Source of the DNA: Rhizophagus sp. LPA8_4_AMF
Lineage: Eukaryota > Glomeromycota > Glomeromycetes > Glomerales > Glomeraceae
Assembly (NCBI GenBank): GCA_021464525.1
Contig: JADRCO010000077.1
Location: 1 to 57,652 of the forward strand
Length of the DNA stretch: 57,652 nt
Direction of reading: 5' to 3'
Part shown: positions 23,401 through 37,700 of the stretch, piece by piece
Layout of the letters: each line of letters opens with the position of its first letter
How positions within the stretch are numbered: position 1 is the first letter of the stretch
Translations under genes and position numbers: made by a program
Notes under the pieces: generated by a model
Database searches by the model: none
Seen by the model: the letters and a program-made list of their open reading frames with translations, nothing else
What the model was told of the DNA's origin: nothing

Positions 23401-23981
23401 GGATGTTTTCCTTGAAGAAACCGATGAAGTTCATCCATGTAAATCTCTCCAGCTTTTTTGATTTTGATCTTAAAAGTCCTTGGAGTACGTTTACTAGGAA
23501 TTGCTTCATCTTCAGGAAGAGTAACCTAAATTTATAATTATACATATATTCAATGACGACAATATAAAAATAATTCATTAGTTTTAACTCACGTTAAATG
23601 TAGCAGTATCTCCAAATGGGAAGCTTCGTGGAGCGAAAATATTCTTTCTCCCTAATGAAGAAGAAGAAGAAGAATAATAATAATAATTAAAAGTTTTTAG
23701 CGTTGTTATTCTTAAATATCCTAAAATGAAAACGAACCATCAAAGACGGGCCTAATTCCATTCAACGGTCCTTCACGACTAATCCTTTCAAACTCTTCAA
23801 AAATCTTTCTATTGAGCGCAGGAGGTACATCGGGAGTAATTGTGACGTCATAATGAATAATATTTTGTGTTGGTAAAGCGAGAACTTCAAAGAAATTGGA
23901 ACGAACACGAATTTGTCTTCCCAAATTTCCTAATGTTGGCCTTCTACAGAAAGTACCAATAAGAAACTGCGTGTCAGACAT
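20433..23981 (-). CDS. Argonaute, slicer-competent AGO clade
   Basis: Fourteen exons on the minus strand (23981-23738, 23651-23593, 23525-23378, 23306-23154, 23074-22677, 22605-22429, 22345-22115, 22042-21664, 21556-21302, 21242-21066, 20998-20911, 20835-20772, 20695-20549, 20450-20433) give 845 residues with consistent phases. The N domain is followed by the linker (GRSFF), PAZ (about 220-330), MID and PIWI. The guide 5'-phosphate pocket is conserved ([21 protein letters not shown]). The catalytic tetrad is complete: Asp590 (MGADISHP), Glu630 (GRTEII), Asp662 (FYRDG), His799 (YYAHIV). The last coding exon is only 18 nt and supplies the expected terminus VMYFM. It binds small RNAs and should cleave matching RNA. 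AGO genes are multi-copy in Glomeromycotina. Transcribed divergently from the helicase at 25237. Confidence 0.95.
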
Positions 23982-25236
23982 GTTTTAAAATTGATATTTT
24001 TATGAGTAAATAGAGAAATACGATAAAATTTTATAATGGGAAGGAAAAACCGATGTGGAATATTGAAGCACAGGAGAAAGGAAAGATGTAGAAAAGGCTG
24101 TTCTTTTATATATATTTCAAAATGGAAATTCTTTACGCGAAACCACCGAGGATAAATTGGTAGATATTGTGTAATTAATTCCGTTAGGTTTGTAACATGA
24201 TTATTTGATATAAAACATAGGTATAAATGGGTTTGCATAGGAAATATTTCTGTGGAATACTATTTTTCGAAAATTTTTCCTGCAATGTCTCAAAATAGCA
24301 AATTTATGCGTCGTATAAGAAATATTTACAAAAAAAATATAATGAATTTACATTTATAATAATGTTACTTTTATTTTTTGACTTAATTTTATGGTTAATT
24401 TATTTTTATAATTTCTCATGTTTGAAGCTTTCACTGAGATTCATTTATGTATAACAAAAGGGATTATTTATTTGTTGTTCGATTGTTGAGCGAGACTAGA
24501 TTTCAATAAACTTTGTATAATTTTAAGTCTCGTGCTCGAACGTAAAGATGCTGTTTTTAATATATACGGATCGTAATAATTCTTTCCTATATATTAATAT
24601 ATTATTAGGCTTGAAAAATATTATGTTCTAATTTTCGACCAATGGTATTACAACTTCATATTCATACTGCGCTCAAATAGAATTTGAACAACAATTTAGT
24701 ATTCGGTTTCCATAAAATTCTATCTTGGTAACATAATAAATAGGTTTAGGGATACAAAATTTTTTTTTTAGTACAGTATTATCTAAGTTCGTGGTACAAT
24801 GTTCAATTGAAATTGGATTGGGTTTTTATTTTATTTCTAATTTCTAATTTTTTTAAAATCAAAAAATAAAAATAAAAAACAAAATATAAAATATAAAAAA
24901 AAAACCAAAAAAAATGATTTGGTTTTATCATTTGCTATTTTGTCGTTTACTTGAAAGTTTTATTAAAATGTTATTGATAACGTTAATAGAAATGATCGTG
25001 GGTGAAGTACAATACATAATCCATCTTGTGATACAAACAAATTTTTAATTCACTGAACCGGAATTTTTTGATGTTTTGGACCGGCTATCTTTTCTATTTT
25101 CTTACTTGAAAAGTTGTATACTCCTTATTTATTTGTCTTTTGAAAGTCGATTTAGTTTTTTTTTAAAAACCTTTTTCTTTTTAATATAAGATAATAACTT
25201 ATATAAACTAGTTAAAAAGAAAACGTTTCCATTTCT
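23982..25236. promoter_or_regulatory. Shared divergent promoter region between Argonaute and ZNFX1-type helicase
   Basis: A 1,255-bp spacer separates the two start codons, which point away from each other. It contains no supported gene. AT-rich with runs of T/A (for example around 24760 and 24890-24910); no factor-binding site could be named with confidence. It is long enough for two independent promoters. Confidence 0.6.
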
Positions 25237-28200
25237 ATGTCATATAGTGTAAGAAATTCAATAGGAAGGGGAAGTGGTCCTGGCGAAGGGTCTCGAGGCA
25301 CTTTTCAGAATGGAAACCGCGGAGGTAATCCTTTCGCTGGTAGAGGGCGTGGTATGGGGCGTGGTTTGGGGCGTGGGCGTGAAGAAATGTCTAATGAAGA
25401 ATTAGAGCAAGTTAAAACCAAACAATATAATGTTCTATTGGAAAATTTACAATCCTCCGCACTTTCATATGATGGAAGTGACAAGCTTGTTTTTGTTTCT
25501 GGTGATAGATTGGAAGGTGCATGGCGTGGCTTGATCCGAAAAGAATTTCGAGACCAACAACAAATGAGATGGTTTATAACATCATGTTTGTTGGATGCTG
25601 ATAAACAAACTGGTGTTGCAGTGGAAACTCTCGTAGAGCAATTGGGAAATCCTGAACTTGGAATTTCCCGTATCCGAGAAATTTGTCAGGTATTATTTTT
25701 GTTTAATTAAATTTAAAAGTATTTAAAAGGAATTCATCAAATTAACCTGTCTTCTTTATTAGTACAACATGTCTGTTGATGCTGGATTCAAAAAAAATTC
25801 TGCTTCATTTCAGTGTGTCATTCTTCCCTTTCTTGCACTATTGATCCGTCATGGGGTATTTTGATGCTAATTTTATATCATAAATATGTATTTATGTAAT
25901 ATTAATCTTTCTTCTTTATATCTAATGAAGGTACGCGGTTCAACCTTGGAAAAACAACTTAATACCATATATTCAGTTGTTTATTCTTATATCGACTCAT
26001 TCTTCCATGATAAGATCATGAAATGTTTGGATGAATTAGTTAGAAGGAATTCACTTCTGGATAGAAGCGTGGATAAAGATAAATTATTAAAAAATGATCC
26101 CGATATTTTTATTCCTTCAACATTCGGTCAACCATTCTTAATTCTTGCGCGTTTTTTAAATGAATTGCTTTGTCGAATTAAAGAAGCTTCCGTTAATGAT
26201 ACTGTCCACAAAATTGTACAACGTCTTCAAGATGCGTCTAATGCATGGAAAGATTCTTTACTCGCAGAACGTCAATCGGTATCCGGATCTGAAGATGCAT
26301 TGGTCTCACATCCAGAAAAAAGACAGTATTATTTTGATATCTTAGATGTCGAAATGAGAAGATTAAATTATGTTTTGTCAGACGGACGTAGATCTCTTAA
26401 TGCTGCAAAAAGAGAGGCTAATAAGGCCGAAATTTCTGAAACTGTTCTTGAAAGTCGTAAAATGGCGAAAATGAATGAATTTGAAAGATTGTATGATCCG
26501 CCAGGTTAGTTTCACCGAAGTTATTATTCTTTTTTTGTCCTAAGGTTATTTTAATTTACTTAGATTACTAATTTTATTAATTTATTGTATAAAAAAGGTG
26601 AATTTTCAAAATATGGTCCAAGACATGATAATGATTTCCTGGAAATAAGCAAAATATCCGTAATTCCTACAAAGGATGAAATTTTGGCATCACGTGAACC
26701 TTCTTTGCCTTCATTTATGTTAGATCATCCAGATTTTTTACCTGATGGAATTGCGCGTCTTCTTGACATGCAATTCAGGTTATTGAGAGAAGATATGCTC
26801 AATCCGATCAGATTAGGTATTTCACGCTTCTTGATAGATTTAAACAAAGACAAATCTAAAGTTAAAAGGTTACGTGAAGAAGGTGGTAGATTTAGATATG
26901 ATAAGGGTGATATTAGTGGTGATCTTAATGTGTACGCAAACATTAGATTTGTTTCCATTAACGTACATAAATATCGTGGATTTATTTCTCGTGTCGCATT
27001 CACGTACGTAAGAAAAGAAGGATTGTTATAATGTTGTTGTTATTATTTGAAAAAAAAAAAAAAATATTATTTTTTTTTTTTAGTCCACCAAAGATAAGAT
27101 CGGCCAAAGATGAGAAGTATCGTCTTCAGTATTGGGAGCGATCAAGGAAATTAATGAGTGGGAGTTTGATTTGTGTCCTTTGGCAAAATGAAAATGAAAA
27201 TTCGCTCAATAATGAAACAAATCCAACACCGACTTATTCACTTTATTTTGGTGTTGTCGTTGAAAAAAACGAGAGACTTCTATCTCGGTTTGAAACTGAG
27301 GCTATGATCGATATTCATTTCATAGAATCTTCAATCTATCCTATTGTTTTAGAAGATATTTCGATGGGAAGAAACCATCCTGCTCGTGTTAAGCGATTTA
27401 TGGTTGAATCGACGGGTGTATATTTTGAATCTTACAATCATATATTAAAAACGTTGCAGGGTACTAATCCTTCAGACGTTCCATTTCGACAATATTTGAT
27501 ATCACCACTCGAAAGACAATATACTCAAGTAGCAACTCCATTGTATACGAGAGCTCCTAGATTTCATTTTGATTTATCAATTTTATTAAAAAATCATGGT
27601 GATTCTTTATTATTAAATGTACAAGATGAAACATCGAAAGAAAATGCGATCAAAAAATTATCAACTCCAAGTGTTAGCACTCTTGATGAAACACAATCTA
27701 GAGCGTTAGTTGATGCTTTGTCTAGAGAAATCGCTTTGATCGAAGGTTATTATTATAAGATCAATTACAGTTAAATTGAATTGTCCTTATCTTAATTTAA
27801 TTTCCAAAAATTTTTTAATTCAAGGTCCGCCGGGAACTGGGAAAACATTTGTTGGTGTTGAACTTATGAAAGTTTTACTTTCTGAAACAAATCGAAAAGC
27901 AACTTCAATTGGACCAATTCTTACTATTTGTTATACAAATCATGCATTAGATCAATTTCTCGAATGCCTGCTTGATAATAATATTACCAAAATCGTTCGT
28001 TTAGGAGCTAGAAGTAAATCCGATAGAATAAAAGAGTTTTATCTGGATACTATTTCTCGAAGTCGTCCTAAGATTTCACATCAAGGTTTCATGTTATATG
28101 AAGCTTTTGATAAACTCGAAGAAATTAAAAAAGAAGCAGTAAAGTTGCAAGATAAGCTTTCTAGGAGGTGGATGTCATGGGATGATGTTAAAAATTATTT

Positions 28201-31200
28201 ATTAGTCGAACATACTGGTCATTATTTACAATTTGCTGATAATCATGGATCGGATGTTCCAGCTCTTTTATTAAATATTGACAGTGAAGAATTTGACCAA
28301 AATGAATGGACAATAGTTGGTGAAGAGAAAATGAAAAACCAACCGATATGGGATCAATGGATTAATGGAGTTGATATTCGGTAATTACATTTTTACATAT
28401 TTAATACTGTATCAATTCTTGTATTCAATATCAAATTTTTTATTTTAGACGACGTGAACAATTAATTCAAGCAATTTACCGTAATCAAAATGTAATTGAA
28501 AAAAAAGCTTCTAAAAAAAGAAAAGACAATCAAGATGTTTCTATGTTACAATCTAATAATATGTATGATTTTCTTATGAATGTACCTCGGGATGGTGAAA
28601 AAGATGGTGATAATGAGGATGATGAGGATGATGAGGATGATGAAGATGAAAAAGAGGAAGATTATTCTGAAGATGATGTTAATAATGATAATTTACAAGA
28701 AATTGAACAACATTTTAGTACGGATAATATAGAAAACGACGAAACTGAGTATTGGCTACAAAAGTTAGTGATTCCAGACGGGGTGAGTTATAGATTCGAA
28801 CTTCGTTAAATGAAAAATTTTTTTTTTGATTCGTTTATATATTATTTTCTTAGGATCGAGATTTAGAAATATTACTTGAAGATTTAGATGTATGGAATAT
28901 GTCTAGAATTGAGCGCCAACGTCTACATGATCATTTTCGGGAAGCAACACGTAAAAATATCATTGATGAACTTTCAGATCTAGAAAAAAAGGTATTTAAT
29001 AAATGAATATCCTTTCTTATATTAAATACTCTTGCATTTTAACATTTATTATCATCTATTAGCATACCGCAAAGAGAAAAGAAATTGAAGATATTAATGA
29101 CGAGGGTCGCCGTGAAATTTTAGAAAATTGTCAAGTTATTGGTTTAACTACGAGTGGAGCCGCAAAATATCAATCGTTAATTCGTTCTGTTGCTCCACGT
29201 GTAAGTTATTTACGATTATTAAAATGTTCTGATCCTTAAAAAATTTACTTATCGATGTATCTATACATTTGTAGATAATTATAGTAGAAGAAGCCGGAGA
29301 GGTTTTAGAAGCACATATATTAAGCTCATTGACACCTTCTACCCAGCATTTGATCCTAATTGGAGACCATTTGCAACTTAGACCACATATTGCTACGTAT
29401 ACATTATCTGTGGATAGCCAACCTGGCGAATATTACAAATTAGATAGATCTTTGTTCGAACGTTTAGGTGAATTTCTTTGAATAATACAATTTATTATTA
29501 GTTTTTACTCATTTCTTTAATTCTTTTTTAGTGGACGAAGATGTTGTTATGTCACAATTAACCACTCAAAGAAGAATGAGGCCAGAAATAGCAGATTTAA
29601 TTAGGAAAAAATTGTATCCAAAACTTATTGACGGTATACAGCGGAATATTTATTAATCATTTTTTTTATTGAACAGATTGATACATCAAATTTTTTATAG
29701 GTGTTATTACAAAGGAATATCCTAAAGTTCGAGGAACTCCACAAAATTTGTTTTTCATTAATCATGAACATCCGGAAGATGCTGCTGGATCTAACCAATT
29801 TGCGCTTCAATCACACTCAAATGAGTTCGAAGTAGCATTTGTTGTTGAGCTTATTCGATACTTTGTTCGCAATGTAAGATTGAAAATTTTCAGTTCAGTA
29901 ATATTAACTTCAAGATTACTATAATGTTTTCTTTTTTATCTTATTTCGTTAGGGGTATGATAAACCGAATGATATTGCTGTTTTAACCCCTTACCTTGGA
30001 CAATTAATCAAGATACGAGATGCCTTACGTGAATCATTTGTTGTTGGTATGTCTGTGTAATCATTATTTTATTTTTGTAATATTAAATTTTAATTGTTTC
30101 AAAATTATATAGTAATCGATGAAAGAGATAGCCAAGATATTGCTGAGCTTCTTGATGAAGCAGACCCAGAACTTAACAGTGAATTCGAAAATCCTAATGT
30201 TGGAACAATATCAATTGCAGAGAAACGTTCGTTGCAGCGTCAAGGTGAGCAACATTTTCATTATTTTTTTTTATTGTACATGATATTAATTGATTGTATA
30301 TTGTTAGTTATATTGAGGACTGTGGATAACTTCCAAGGGGAGGAAGCGACAATAGTGATTGTGTCCTTAGTTCGAAATACGTCAAGTGGTAGCCATGGAG
30401 CTATTGGATTTCTAAAATCACCTAACAGAACCAATGTCCTTCTTTCTCGTGCAAAACATGGATTGTTTATGTTAGGTATGTTTACAATATTAAAGATGAT
30501 ATATTTTAAATTTAACCTACATAATTATATCCAATATAGGTAATGCGGGATTATTATCAGATCATTCAGATATGTGGAAGTCCGTAATTAATATAATGCG
30601 AGAGAGGTAACTTTTGTGCATGTAGTTATTTTTAATTAGGAATTGAAAGAAAATTAAAAATGATATGGTTTTTATAGGAATCAAATTGGAAAATCTTTCC
30701 CAATCCAATGTGAATCACATCCAGATAGTATAAAATATATCAAAAGTCCTCGACAATTTCAAGAATCGTCACCTGATGGTGGTTGCATTGTAAATATCCA
30801 CTTAAATTATTATCAAGTATCAATTTAATTTGAGTTTAATTATTGATGAAATTTTGAACTTATTTTTACATAAAATTTAGTTACCTTGCCTTTACCGTAT
30901 GCCCTGGTATCTTTTTATAATTTTGAATATTAGTATTGTTAATGAGCTACTACTAATTTATCTTATTTGTATATTTTAGCGGACATAATTGTGGTATGTT
31001 TTTACATTTTTTTAAAAAATATTGTGGTATTTAATCTATATTACCTATTCATTAATTCTAACTTTATTGTTTAGCCTATAAATGTCATCCTGATGATCCA
31101 GAACATGTTGGAGCAGCGAAAGCTTGTATACGCCCATGTTTAAAATTACACAATAATTGTAATCATATTTGCCCATTACCGGTACGATTACTATTTAATT

Positions 31201-34200
31201 TTTATTCTAATTATGTACTATATTCTTTTTTTTTAACCCTTTTTTATCCTCATATAGTGTGGAGTTCCATGTGGCGAATGTGAAATCATTTTAGAAGATA
31301 TATTATTACCTTGCGGTAAAGCCAAATTCTTTATAGATTATGTTCATTACGTCTGATTTTATATTAAGATTCTAATCATTAATTTCAGGTCATAATTATC
31401 CCTCACCGAAATGTTATCAGACTCAAAATCCCAATTCAATCAAATGTACTGTTATGGTAACTCTTACGTTACCAGCATGTGGTCATGAGCAAAAGTAATT
31501 ATCTTTAATACTAATTTTTTAACATGAAATTAGATTAATTTAATAATTCTTTGAATTTCAATAGGGCACTTTGTGGTTCTTCAATTAAAGACATAAGTTG
31601 TGATCATGATTGTGGTATTATACTGGAAGATTGTGGACATCCATGTAAATTATGATTTTATTTATAATATGTTAAAAGAATCACCCGAGGAAAATTTAAA
31701 TTTTATTTTAAAAATTATTTGTAGGTAAAAATAAATGCTTTCAATGTCAAAAGAAATCAATTGGGAAAAACAATAATGTACCGATACTTGATGAACAGGG
31801 TCATGTCAAGAGGACTGATCATCTAAAATGTGTACAAAAATGTGGAAGAATTCTTTATTGTGGCCATCCTTGTTCAGTTAAGGTATGGATCAAATATTAT
31901 AATCATCAATCTTTAATTTTAGGAAATAATTGAATTTCCTGTTCTTTTATAAGTGTCATAGAGAAGGATGTCCACCCTGTAAAGAAAAATGTTCGATCGC
32001 GTGTCTTCATTCAAAATGCATGCAGAGTTGCGGCGATCCATGTGAGTAATCTCTACAAGAATTATTTTTCGTGTAATATCATTTAATTAACTTAGAACAC
32101 ATTTTATTATTTATAGGTAGTGCATGTGCCGAACAATGCAATTGGTCTTGTCAACATCAAGGTTAGCTTGCATTTAAAATTATCAAAATGATCAATAATT
32201 TTATAGTATCTAATTTTTTTTTTAAAAAAAAAACATATAGGTGGTTGTGCGCTTTCTTGTGGTGCCCCTTGTAGTCGTCTGCCTTGCAATTTACAGTGTC
32301 AAAAGGTGATTGTCTTTTTCTTTATTGTTAATATCCTGTTTATTAAACATTAAATTTAATATCTTAATTTTACTTACCTAATATAGTTATTGGAATGCGG
32401 TATGTATTTATAGTCGCGATTTTTTCTCGTGTTTTTACTAAGTGTGAATTACCATTTTAAATTATTCTAGGTCATCGTTGTATAAGTATTTGTGGTGAAG
32501 AGTGTATGTATAATATATTTCTTGATTTAATTTAAAAATGGTAGATCACATAGATCATTTCCTAAATCTTTGTTATGTATTTGTTGTATAGGCCCCCAAG
32601 AATATTGTGTAGAATGTGCAAAAGATGAAATAAAATCACAAGTCGTCGATATTATTATGCAAGAAATTTTCGCGGATGTGGATTGGAATGTACATAGATT
32701 AATTGTATTAGAATGTGGTCATTGCTTTACCATGGAATCAATGGATTCACATATGGAACTTGAAAAGTATTATGTTGGAAAGGTCGACCCTAAGACAAGT
32801 GAAACAACATGGATCGGATTAAAGGCTCCGCCAGAGGAAATTTCAAAGGCTAAATGTTGTCCAAACTGCAGATATCCTATTAACAATGTTAGTCGTTATG
32901 GGCGTGTTAGTAAGAAAATCGCACTAGATGCAGCAAAAATGAAATTTTTACAAAAGTTTACAAAAACATTAAGAGGTGTTCAAGATACGTTAGAAAAAAT
33001 ACTTCTTTATTTGGAAACCACGAGAGCTCAATTCGTTGATAAAATTGTAAAAAGTGCATCTGTGTCAGATAAAAGTGGAAAATCGAAAAGAAGAGATCAA
33101 ACATCTAATACAAAAGTTCCCGAACTTACACCCGTACAGCAATTTGCAGAGATTGAATATCAGGGTATTTCCCAAGCCCATGAGAAACTTTGGGCGAAGC
33201 ATGTTGTTCGCTTAATTACTTGTTATCAAGATATATTCTTAATTATGACTGGCACTAAGAATCCTCCATACAAGCATGCGTTTGATGCAGCTGTTGTAAA
33301 TTTATATCGTGTAAAATCAGCCACGGAAAACGATATTGACGATATTTTGAACCTTGTTGAAAGAATGGATACGCTTAATTTGTCTGGGTCGAGTTATATG
33401 CGTAAATTAGCTTTACAGAGGGATTGTCTCCAACAAGTTGGTATACCTTTACCTGTTATTAGTCATGGAATGTACATAAAAGCATTTTTGGAGATCGTAA
33501 ATGTCCAAAAGACAATGTTTATGGAAGCCAAACATGTTGTTGAGGCATTGGATTCGGCATTGCTTGAAAAAATTAACTTATTATACTTACGAAACAATAT
33601 TGACATAACTACACAACAATCTATCAATTCTCGTAATTCTTGGATCAAATTCACAAGATTTATTTTAGAAAAAACAATCGAACATCTCAAAATTATTTGT
33701 GAAGTTGCAAAAGAAACTAAATATTATCGAGATCATTCTTTTGCATCATTGGAATTAAGCGAAGTACAATGTACATACGGAAGGTTCATTTTAAGTTATG
33801 AAATCGTGAATGATAGGGAATCCGCATCAGAACAGGCAACAAAGATGGAGAAATTAGTTTTGACTCTTTGTAAAGATATTCAACAAAGATTTATAGGTTT
33901 ACAAAATTCAATTAGACTAGTTGATGGAGATTATATCAAACAACAATTTATTAATCGAATGGAACAAGTATTAAATGATGTGAAAGAATTGGAAAATTGT
34001 AAAGACAAGACCATTTTGAGAAGTGAGAAATTAGAGATATTTAGAGCTATGAATGTGGAACTTCAAGGTTCAGGTAATTAAAAAGAAAAAATATTCCATT
34101 TTGTTTATAACTTTTTTATAAATTCTCCCGTATCATAATTTAGGTCATTGGTACCAGTGCCCAAATGGTCACACAGTAAGTAAAACAAATAAATAAAGTA

Positions 34201-34406
34201 TTTCAAATAAATTTTATTTATTAATCCCAATAATTATTATATTTTAGTATACTATTGCAAATTGCGGGCTAGCGAATCAGGCGAGTTCCTGTCCGGAATG
34301 TGGAGCCAATGTTGGAGGAATCAATTATAATTTGTCTGCCGGAAATTCCGCAAGTAGTGAATATGAAAGTTTATATCAATATAACTCATATAATCAGCAT
34401 TTTTAA
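25237..34406 (+). CDS. NFX1-type zinc finger helicase, ZNFX1/Hrr1-like
   Basis: Thirty-two exons join in one frame of 2,286 residues. Larger exons: 25237-25689, 25931-26504, 26598-27003, 27084-27745, 27825-28380, 28449-28782, 32592-34073; last 34248-34406. The N-terminus is RGG-rich ([13 protein letters not shown]). An armadillo-like region precedes an SF1 helicase: Walker A GPPGTGKT at 730-737, motif [10 protein letters not shown] near 1121, then [25 protein letters not shown] and [10 protein letters not shown]. About 1460-1730 is a run of Cys/His NFX1-type fingers ([18 protein letters not shown]). A helical region and a C-terminal RZ-type finger (HWYQCPNGH ... CPECG, about 2224-2258) follow, as in animal ZNFX1. 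An acidic Asp/Glu insert sits between motifs I and II. Orthologues act with Argonautes and RNA-dependent RNA polymerase in small-RNA amplification (S. pombe Hrr1, C. elegans ZNFX-1). Two exons are 13 and 14 nt. Confidence 0.93.
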
Positions 34407-34745
34407 TATTTATTAGTTTTTGGGAAGTTTTTTTTTCTTTTTTTTTTCATTTATGAAAAAATTTTGTTGCTGTGTTTTACATTAAGGAAAAATTTGATTT
34501 TTATCTATTTAAATTATTGTATCAAATTTACATAAATTTCATAATATTTGAAGATCAGGGACTTTTCCCGAACTTAATAATTTTTGTTACACAAAACTTT
34601 AAACTATCAATCACCAAATTTACGCCTTTTTAAACTATAAAAGGGAAAAGCATTTATTATTTGATGCTTATTAATATGTTAAAGATGAAATTGGTGTCAC
34701 AATTTCTAATATATAAAGCAGCAATAAAGAACTCAATAAAAAATA
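34407..34745. other. Intergenic spacer before the gamma-glutamyltransferase gene
   Basis: 339 bp between the helicase stop and the next ATG, transcribed in the same direction. It probably holds the helicase 3' UTR and the promoter of the next gene (TATAAAG-like stretch near 34712-34720). No gene seen. Confidence 0.5.
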
Positions 34746-37700
34746 ATGGCTGATAGATCATCTTTAGAAGAAGGGTTTCAACCTACCAATGAAACTCAAG
34801 GCTTATTACATCATCGAACTGGACCATGGAAAGGGTGGAAATCACCTTTTGTAAAAATTGCAATTATTTTAACCATTTTTGTTGGAATTATATTGGTGAT
34901 CGTTGGCATTGCTAGTAGTTTTGAGTCAAATGGTAAATTATGAATGACATTTTTGTAATAAATAAATAATGAAATGATTGATAAACATTTATCATCACGT
35001 GATCTTACAGATTCCACAAAACCCAAACTCGTAATTGCACGTAATGGAGCGGTATCAGCAGAGCAGGAGGATTGTTCTAAAATTGGTGTACAAAGTAAGT
35101 TAAATTTGTTTAAAAAAGCATAATGTTTTCAATTAAATCATTTAATCAATCGAATTCATGATAGTGCTCAAAGAAGGCGGTTCAGCAGTTGATGCTGCTA
35201 TAGCAGCTGAACTATGTGTTGGTACAATAAACGCATTTTCAGCTGGTATTGGAGGGTAGGAGTTAATATTGACACCAACTTAAGTATCTTCTTTGCATGA
35301 TCAAAATTTGATAATCAAATATTATGTTCTTGTTAGAGGAGGATTTATGATAATTCGTGATTCTAATGGGACAGCCGAAGTTATTGATTTTCGAGAAACC
35401 GCTCCTGCTGCCGCCAATAAAACTATGTTTAAAGATAAACCAGAACTTTCTAAATATGGTGGACTTTCTGTTGGTGTTCCGTAAGTATACTTGTAATTAA
35501 ATTTATTTTTATATAATGATTATTAATCAATGTTTAGCGGGGAGGTTCGTGGATTGGAAATCGCGCATCAAAAGTGAGTTTCTTTACTTATGTTGTTTAC
35601 TCTGAATTATTTTTATTTTCTTATTTTAAAAGAAATTTGGTATTATAGATATGGAAAATTACCTTGGAAACGCCTTTTTGAACCATCAATCAAATTAAGT
35701 CGTGATGGGTTCAAAGTACCAGCAGAGTTAGCTATAAAAATGAAAGTAAGGAAAAAAAATTAGATGTTATAATGTATATATTTAATACATTTAATGTTTA
35801 ACGGGTTATATTAAATTATTTCTTAGTGGTTCGAAAAACCTCTTTTAGAAACTCCAAATTTATCCTCTATTTATGCACCGAATGGAAAATTGTTGGGTGA
35901 AGGAGATCTTTTGAAACGCACAAACTTTTCTAAAACTTTGGAATTAATAGCTGAAAATGGGTCTGAAATTTTTTATAGAGTAATTACGATACATGAATTT
36001 ACTTAAATGATTCTTAAGGGATTTCATTTCTTAAATTAATGTTTCCTGTTTCCCTGTTTCTTAGGGATCAATTGCTAAATCCATCATAAAAACTATTCAA
36101 GCTACTGGTGGGATTATGACTCTTGAAGATTTATTAAATTTTGAACCGGTTGTATCAAAACCTATTTATGGATATTATCATGGACGAAAGGTGATAATAG
36201 TTAATTTAAAGACTTGTTTCCATAAATCTTTTCTCATTTAATTAATAATTTTAATATAGATTATGACCTTAAATGCTCCGTCTGGTGGACCTGTTTTGTT
36301 GAGTATGTTAAATATATTGGAAGGATTTCAATTTTCTAGGGGAGAGCTTAATGGATTAAATTTACACAGGTAGTTATATTTTATTTGTATTTTTTTAAAA
36401 AAATACATTCTATTTTACTTGGTATAATATTTAACATTTCTTTCAAAAAACTTTAGAATAATTGAGACTCTCAAGTGTAGGAATTTTTTTTCAAATTTCG
36501 TATTTACGATGAAATTTTTTTCGACTTCCTATTGACAATTCATTTTATATATAGTTGGATTTGCTTTGCGTACTGAAATGGGAGATCCACCCTTTGTAAG
36601 TAACATAAATAAAGTTTCTAAGGATATTATTAACAGCTTATTATAACTTATTTGTTATAATTTATAAATTTATAGACTAATAATACAGAACGTATCGAAG
36701 AAATAATGACTAAGGATTATGCGGCTAAAATACGAAAGAATATATCAGATGTAAGTTTATAGTATTATTTGTTAATTTAAATAATTATTGATAAACTTAA
36801 TTCTTTATTTTAAAGTCAATTACATTCGAACCATCATATTATAATCCAGTATATGCTGTGTCTGAAGATCACGGAACTACGCATATTTCAACTGTTGATA
36901 AAGATAATCAAGCGGTAGCTTTGACTTCAACGGTAGCTTATTCTCATGAAATGCTTTTCCTCTTCTAATTACATATAAACCTACATTTAATACTAATATT
37001 TTAATTTCTTTAATCTAAAGGTTAATTTAATTTGGGGATCACAAGTTATGGATTTAGAAACTGGTATTTTACTTAATGATGAAATGAATGATTTTTCCAT
37101 ACCTGGCGTTCCAAACTACTTTGGTTTATATCCTTCTCCGTATAATTTCATTAGTAAGTTACTTGTAATTAATCTTTTTGTTATGTTTTGATTATGATTA
37201 ATTACAGTTAATTTAGTTCCTAGGAAAAAGCCTTTATCTTCTTGCGTACCGGCAATAGTTGAGAATAATGGGAAGTTTGAGATGGCTATAGGTGGTAGTG
37301 GTGGTTCTAGAATTCTTTCTTCAATTCTTCAGGTACAAAATAAGATTTGGAATAATAACAATAAAATTTTCAAATATCTATATTATATATTTTTTGCTAT
37401 CATTTAAATTGTTTTATATTTTTAGGTATTGTTAAACGTATACGATTTCGAACAAGATCTTTTAACTTCAATACATGCACCGAGAGTACATCATCAATTG
37501 ATTCCAAATGAGGTAAGTAAATTAGTTTAGTTAGATTATTGGTATTTAATTTTTTATATTAATATATTATTCCACATTTAGATCTCAGCCGAAACAGGAT
37601 ATTCAAAAGAATTACTTGATGAACTTAAAGGAAAACATCATAGTGTATGTATATTCTTTAAAATTTTAATCCTCATTACTCAACACTGTTATTTTAAAAT

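Noticed and set aside
23930-24238. Minus-strand frame overlapping the Argonaute start
   Set aside because: A shadow in another frame; the Argonaute frame has the conserved [12 protein letters not shown] segment and a good ATG at 23981.
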